Assembly: GCA_037783415.1 (NCBI GenBank)
Contig: JAZGTN010000023.1
Span: 2,332,501-2,396,500 of the forward strand
Origin: Leptasterias polaris
Taxonomy: Eukaryota > Echinodermata > Asteroidea > Forcipulatida > Asteriidae
DNA length: 64,000 bases
Reading direction: 5' to 3'
In this document: positions 59,573 to 64,000 of the stretch, in pieces
Numbering within the stretch: the stretch's first letter is position 1
How the letters are laid out: each line of letters begins with the position of its first letter
The notes under the pieces: generated by a model
Database searches by the model: none
What the model saw: only the letters and a program-made list of their open reading frames with translations
What the model was told of the DNA's origin: nothing
Program-made: the position numbers and the translations under genes

Positions 59573-60284
59573 TGAATTTGATCACGTATTGAGAATGAAC
59601 GATCAATCCTAGGCAAGACGAAACAATGCCGGTCGTCCTTTGTTCTGATCCCCAAACCGGGACTAAGAACGAAGCGGTTTCCGCCGGTGCCGAAGGAGAA
59701 TCCTTAAACATTTCACTTAGAATTTTGAGTGAGAGACAACCTCAGTCATCAAGAATTGGTCATTTGAATAGTTTGATGATATCAACCAAAATGTGACATC
59801 CATAAGAGTCATTGCTGACAGAAAAGTCTGAAACTTGGATCTATATCTTAGGTGGTATGTTGAAATGATGGCATTCCACCTTTTGGTAACCCCTGGAGTT
59901 ATAGATTCCAATGAGCTTCTGGGAACAGTATCTACAGTGCTAGAGACGTAGATCAAAGAGCCTGACTTATTTTATTTGAAGAAAAATACAGCATTTTTTT
60001 GTTTACCAGGCAGACTTTTAAATCGTCAGATAAAATATTCAGATAAAAGTCTCAAATTTTTCACCCCTGAATCCAGTTTTTCTTTTTTAATATAGATCAA
60101 ACATTTAGAAAGCTTGTCCATCAGGGGAGGGTGGGAAGGGGGTCATGACAATTAGTACACAGCACAAACCACAGTAAAAAACTGTCTAAACAATAGTTTT
60201 AGACTGAATTAGCACAGCCCACTTTAAGAGAAAATCCCAACAGCGTTTCTGAGACTCTCACCACCTTTAAAAAGAAACAAAAAA
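59573..60284. other. Region downstream of WDR91; possible 3' UTR
   Basis: No gene or element recognised. It contains an AATAAA on the minus strand (59971-59976) that could serve WDR91, about 850 nt beyond its stop. Confidence 0.35.
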
Positions 60285-60565
60285 AATTGTGTTTAGTTAA
60301 CACAAATGAGCCAGTCTGTTTCTTGACATTGGATCTAAGTGGTCCAAAAAACATTCGGCTTCTAGGGGATCTGAGACCAATCCACACACAAAGTTTGAAG
60401 TTGATAGGCCAAGTCATTCTCAAGTTATTGCTCGGATAACATTTTGACCTTAACATCTGACTGTGGGGAACCAAAAAGAAATAGGCTTCTGAGGGCTGGA
60501 ACCAAAGACCAATCCACAAACTAAGTTTAAGACCAAGTCGCTCTTGAGTCGTTATCATCGCTCAG
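60285..60565. repeat. Two-unit diverged repeat (~140 bp)
   Basis: GACCAATCCACACACAAAGT at about 60372 and GACCAATCCACAAACTAAGT at about 60510 are each preceded by GGCTTCT-GGG and followed by TTGA/TAAG...CCAAGTC and TCTTGAGT or TCTCAAGT, then GCTC(A/G)GA. A short interspersed or duplicated unit without coding potential. Confidence 0.6.
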
Positions 60566-60828
60566 ACAATGATTGCACATACATACACACCCACGAAAGA
60601 ACATGTCAAAAAAAAGCATCCCCCTTTGGTGGTTTTACAAACCGCAGGGCATAAAAAGTACTTTAAAAAAAGACAACTCTGCAGCAAACAACATTCCTGC
60701 TTCTTTAAAATTGATCGATATTTCAGTCTACACTCTTTAAAAGAATTTAACAAACATCTGGAATTTTTGGTTTTTCAGAATGGATTACTTATTTGGTTGT
60801 AGATTACTGGAAATTGTCTTTGATGTAG

Positions 60829-60984
60829 TTACTGACTGAGTAATGTGGTGACTTGCACTCGGCCATCCATAGAACCTGTTAGACACATACCGGTATTCAC
60901 CGACGTACACCAGTCAACGCTCACAACAGGTGTCCGATGTCCCAGGATGGTCAAGAGTCTTAATGCTCCTTGCTCTCTGTGAAG
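60829..60984 (-). CDS. WDR91: WDR91, last coding exon (C-terminus)
   Basis: Terminal coding exon of WDR91, a WD40 protein. From family knowledge, it acts with WDR81 and Rab7 on endosomes to restrain PI3-kinase (VPS34 complex) activity and drive early-to-late endosome conversion. The exon gives 51 residues and a TAA stop (60829-60831). Key stretches are LGHRTPVVSVDW and LTGSMDGRVQVTTLL, which fit the last blade of vertebrate WDR91. The acceptor (TTTCAG) lies at 60985-60990 and the intron phase is 0, matching the upstream exon. In order, the five exons in this window make 203 residues, roughly the last quarter of a protein of about 750 residues in vertebrates. A distant AATAAA on this strand (59971-59976) might end the 3' UTR, but that is uncertain. 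Confidence 0.93.
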   Translation of the reverse strand, partial: LHREQGALRLLTILGHRTPVVSVDWCTSVNTGMCLTGSMDGRVQVTTLLSQ

Positions 60985-61820
60985 CTGAAAAACAATCCAG
61001 ACAAAACAAAAATATAAAATGAACTAGACATTGAGTTTTTGTGACATCACAAAAATTTGGTGTTCTGGTTTAGTGAATAACATGTAAATATTAAAAGTTA
61101 TATCAAATACATCATATCAAAATGATTAAAAAACTACTGAATAGAGCCTTACAATATTGTGAACTTCCAGTTTAAACAGAAAGACAGGTAATTTCAGGTC
61201 ACTATATGGAACATTCATACATTGTTTTTCACAGAAGATTCAAAACAGCTGTGGTTCTCAATCCGTGTTGAATACATAAATTTGTGAAATAATAAACTTT
61301 AACTAAGCAAAAATTGAAAAACCAATGGCACATTACAAACTTCTTCTCTGGGCATGGAGATTTTTTTAACTTGCTGCAGGTGACGTCATGTAACACTTGA
61401 TGACATCAGCTCGACGTGATCTAAATTTTTGGATGTAACACATCCCAGTTTGAAAACATGCAGAGTTTCAGCTTGATCGCCAAAGTTGTTCTATACGTAT
61501 AGATCTTGTAAAACACTACCTTAGTGGTGACATGCATAACGTGACAATTGATGACATCATGAAAAACTTCACTCCACGTTTTATCCTTAATTGACCTTCC
61601 AAATCTGATGCAAAATAAAATTTGATTGCAACTTGCTTTGTTCTCAAGATATGTAATAGTTGGTAACAATTTCAATAAATTTCATCATGACGTCACTCTA
61701 GCTTTAAGTTGTCAATATCATTGTCTAACAATACATCAAGTTTCAACTCAGTGAAATACCTAACATGAGCCACGACTTAGTGTTACCAACCATCACTTCA
61801 AGGTATTTAAACAAACTTAC
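60985..61820 (-). other. WDR91 introns without identified elements
   Basis: This 836-bp intron and the 577-bp intron at 62849-63425 contain AT-rich sequence in which I recognise no further exon, RNA gene or repeat. A short C run (63081-63088) lies in the second. Confidence 0.5.
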
Positions 61821-62018
61821 CTTATAAATAATACCACCATACGGAGCACAGGTCAGCACATGGGTACCCGTGCTATCGAATGCGAATAGTTTGGCTCGTG
61901 GTGCCTGCTGTTGTTTATAACCGCCGAAGCCGGACATGACAAATGGCCCCGTCGCCCCATCATGGATGAGCAGCTGCTGAAGTTTCTCACCCACTCGGTT
62001 AATATTCCACTGTGTAAA
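61821..62018 (-). CDS. WDR91: WDR91, internal exon (WD40 propeller)
   Basis: The exon is 198 nt, phase 0 at both ends, and encodes 66 residues starting FTQWNINR. It contains DGATGPFVMSG, GGYKQQQAPRAKLFAFDS and GGIIYK, the most diagnostic WDR91 signature here: vertebrate WDR91 has a near-identical DATGPFVLSG...LFAFDS...GGVIYK run. The acceptor is GTTCAG (62019-62024). The donor is GTAAGT immediately after AAG, reading leftwards from 61820. The segment covers one propeller blade plus the long WDR91-specific linker before the last blade. Confidence 0.95.
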
Positions 62019-62114
62019 CTGAACATTGCAAACAAAAAAAGGCTTGGTTGCTATGACATTCCGAAGAGTAAGAGCAGCCACACAACATATCATAGGAATA
62101 TATTAAGACAAACA

Positions 62115-62395
62115 ACGTGGCATATCGTGGCTGAGCGGTCAAGCGTTACAAACTCATGCTCTGGTGTTTTGATCTGCAGAGTTCCTGGTCTTGACACTTG
62201 TGTCCTTAAGCAAGGCACTTTCCTGCTTCATCCATTGGATGGGACATAAATCTGTAAGTCCCACGTGTTGTGTAACGCACATAAAAGAACCCAGTACACG
62301 TTACCATAAAAAGCTGGGGTTTGCCCCTGGTGTTTCTGGCATGGTCTGGCAGCAATGCCCCACCTCACCTTGTAAACCTTACAAGGTATTGTATT
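62115..62395 (+). mobile_element. tRNA-derived SINE in a WDR91 intron, antisense to the gene
   Basis: A box-A-like head (TGGCTGAGCGGTCAAGCG, about 62130) is followed by a degenerate box B (GATCTGCAGAGTTCCTGG). The body reads GACACTTGTGTCCTTAAGCA, GGATGGGACATAAA and GTTGTGTAACGCACATAAAAGAACCCAGT. That body is familiar to me from SINEs of marine invertebrate genomes. It lies wholly inside the intron between 62018 and 62736. Confidence 0.7.
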
Positions 62396-62735
62396 ATGGT
62401 CTCATAAAATCATTCTTAACAAGCTCGCCGGATTTGTCTGGTCATGAGATTACTAGTCCACGCTTAAATCACTGCCCTTAGGCCTGCAATCCACGGTAAA
62501 TGTTCAGCCCTGGTGTTGAACGATGGCATGCTTGATAAAGCCAAAATGAATGGAACTGGACACCCCGATAGACAAAGGACCTAAGTATGATTCATTTTTG
62601 TTCAAGCAGCTTGCCTGTAGCCAGAGCCAAAGACACTCATTCTGGACACAGCCTGTGCTTTATTATTACAAGATGCAGCCATTGCCATCAGCCACAGCCA
62701 AAGATGCTTTGATTCAGGTAAGGCTTAAGACTCAC

Positions 62736-62848
62736 CTTGCTGTCTGATCCCATACTGAGAACAGACGTCTCATCTAGGCTGAACTGGGCTGCGTAAACCT
62801 GACCAGAGTGTGCATGCCAACTCAGCAGACTCTCAGCTCGTTGCATAT
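62736..62848 (-). CDS. WDR91: WDR91, internal exon (WD40 blade)
   Basis: The exon is 113 nt. It begins with two bases that complete a GAT (Asp) codon split by the intron, then reads MQRAESLLSWHAHSGQVYAA and ends ...SMGSDSK. The WD40 pattern is clear (H-x-G-V-Y...F-S...S-M-G-S-D). The acceptor is CTGAAG before 62848, and the donor is GTGAGT after the final AAG. Joining it to the next exon gives SDSK-FTQW, which matches the family (EDGKFIQW in vertebrates). Confidence 0.93.
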
Positions 62849-63425
62849 CTTCAGAAATAAGAACACAAAATTTAAGTTACAAATAAAATAAAAAAATTAC
62901 ATTGCGTTCAGACAGAATAGAGTTTATTAACAGATCGGGTTTATCTTCAGTTTTAAGAGGTCAAACACAGCAAGCAAATCTACATATTGACAAAAAGCAC
63001 GCCCCCAGTAAAACAGAGCTGGCAACATTATATTTTTTGCAATCGGTTAGATTTTGTCCCGAAATGTGTCATTTCGTCCCCCCCCCCATCCTCACATTTT
63101 TCCACATAAATATTGGCACTGCAAACACTGCAAAATGTGCAATAGTTTCCCAGTTGAACACCTTATACAGTACTTTTCGTGATGTTCTTCTTTGTATCTT
63201 TGCCGCCATTTCCGCGTCTTTGTGAAAATCAATTTTAATGTGGATCGATGTAATGATATACTGACTGCATGTAACGCCAATACACACAGAAATTTGAATG
63301 GCTAGTTGGTAAGCTCATAAGAGTTCTACGTGTTATTGTGTCCCCAGCAGCCCACTGGTTAAGCAGCTTTTTGAAAAAGGGCCCTGGTCAACTCACACTA
63401 TTATTCCCGACTTCAAGGAACTCAC

Positions 63426-63534
63426 CAAAAATCCTGATCATGCCGTCTGCAGCCCCCGTTACCAAAAGGTGGCCATTATGATTAAATGCCATACAGTTAA
63501 CGCACCCTGAGTTTGCAGTCATGGCAAGTTCATT
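63426..63534 (-). CDS. WDR91: WDR91, internal exon (WD40 blade)
   Basis: The exon is 109 nt, starts in phase 0 with [10 protein letters not shown] and ends in ADGMIRIF plus one base. The core [20 protein letters not shown] is almost the same as in vertebrate WDR91 ([20 protein letters not shown]). The acceptor is a CAG preceded by a GTTT-repeat pyrimidine/purine tract (63535-63550), and the donor is GTGAGT. The split codon G|AT joins correctly to the downstream exon. Confidence 0.95.
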
Positions 63535-63664
63535 CTGTAAACAAACAAACAAACAAAATAAACAAACAAACATAAATAAACAACTGACGAAGAAACCCTT
63601 CAAGGAATTTGAAAGTAACATCAATCTCTGATCTTTATGAAACCAGCCAGCTCATCAAATCAGA

Positions 63665-63768
63665 ACATAATTTTGGGGTGAACAAAGACAAATTGGCTAG
63701 AGTGGGAATTGAACCTGCAATCTTCTGATTAACGTGCCGGCGCTCTACCAACTGAGCTATCTAGCCCA
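63665..63768 (-). mobile_element. tRNA-derived SINE in a WDR91 intron
   Basis: Read on the minus strand, a near-complete tRNA shape appears: GGGCTAGATAGCTCAGTTGG (box A), GCCGGCACG as an anticodon-arm region, and box B GGTTCAATTCC. It is followed by TTTGTCTTTGTTCACCCCAAAA. The same head and tail occur at 57907-58020, so this is a SINE family member rather than a lone tRNA gene. Confidence 0.7.
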
Positions 63769-63962
63769 GAAGTTGGTGGTCTCCCTATTTTGTCAATATC
63801 TTTGTTCAGGCATACCAGTCATCATCTTTTCAACCTGTAACTGCATTATAGCCAGGGACCACTTCTGCCTGGATAGTGTGTTGGGCTAACATTTTAAAGA
63901 AAAGATAGGTCTCTTCTTCTTTTTACGGTTGACCTGTAAAATGTTCCAACCCTAGCACCTAC

Positions 63963-64000
63963 CGTTACTTTCATCTGTTTGATGTCACAAAGCAATAGTC
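63963..64000 (-). CDS. WDR91: WDR91, partial exon cut by the window edge
   Basis: The final 38 nt of the window on this strand read LLLCDIKQMKVT in phase with the next exon and are followed by a GTAGGT donor (63957-63962). The LL-CDI pattern fits the end of a WD40 blade (usually W-D). The exon is short and incomplete, so it is called mainly from phase, donor and position. Confidence 0.7.

Noticed and set aside
63693..63767. Possible functional tRNA gene on the minus strand
   Set aside because: The head resembles a tRNA, but the same head plus tail recurs at 57907-58020 and the acceptor stem is imperfect, so a SINE is more likely.

Overview
This window is eukaryotic nuclear DNA from an animal, most likely a marine deuterostome invertebrate. 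I favour an echinoderm, possibly a sea star, with moderate confidence. The reasons are spliced genes with GT-AG introns, AT-rich intergenic DNA crowded with short palindromic (MITE-like) elements and tRNA-derived SINEs, no operons, and two proteins close to vertebrate families. Open frames other than those listed are short and look random. I see no rRNA, functional tRNA, CRISPR array, prophage or bacterial operon.

Only two protein-coding genes are well supported. The first (32.7-34.1 kb, + strand) is a complete 466-residue class A GPCR of the GPR83 type, with its whole coding region in one exon behind a spliced, noncoding 5' exon boundary. The second (60.8 kb to the right edge, - strand) is the 3' part of WDR91, a WD40 endosomal protein. 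Five exons with matching intron phases give the last 203 residues; the rest of the gene lies beyond 64,000. The two genes are unrelated in function and show no sign of working together.

Layout. 1-32 kb is gene-poor. It holds a 20-bp minisatellite (0.7-1.3 kb), an extreme CpG-rich GTCGCG array (15.8-16.1 kb), a ~190-bp degenerate tandem repeat (14.2-14.9 kb), a 21-bp minisatellite open in several frames (27.4-27.8 kb) and copies of at least six short element families. Two apparently identical copies of one 272-bp palindromic element lie in opposite orientation at 16.5 and 31.5 kb. 32.7-34.5 kb is the GPCR. 34.5-54 kb is intergenic, with a CACGTG-rich 59-bp repeat (39.5 kb), a 0.7-kb element with 23-bp inverted ends (43.8-44.6 kb), a 450-bp near-perfect palindrome (48.5-48.95 kb) and nested elements at 51.3-52.2 kb. 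54.4-59.6 kb has a decayed non-LTR retrotransposon 3' end with a tetranucleotide tail and a dense cluster of tRNA-derived SINEs. WDR91 follows, with SINEs in two of its introns.

I did not find a convincing undescribed biological system. The most unusual items are the identical inverted MITE pair, the 450-bp palindrome, the CpG-rich array and the E-box minisatellite. Identity statements are by-eye comparisons; no alignment or database search was run.
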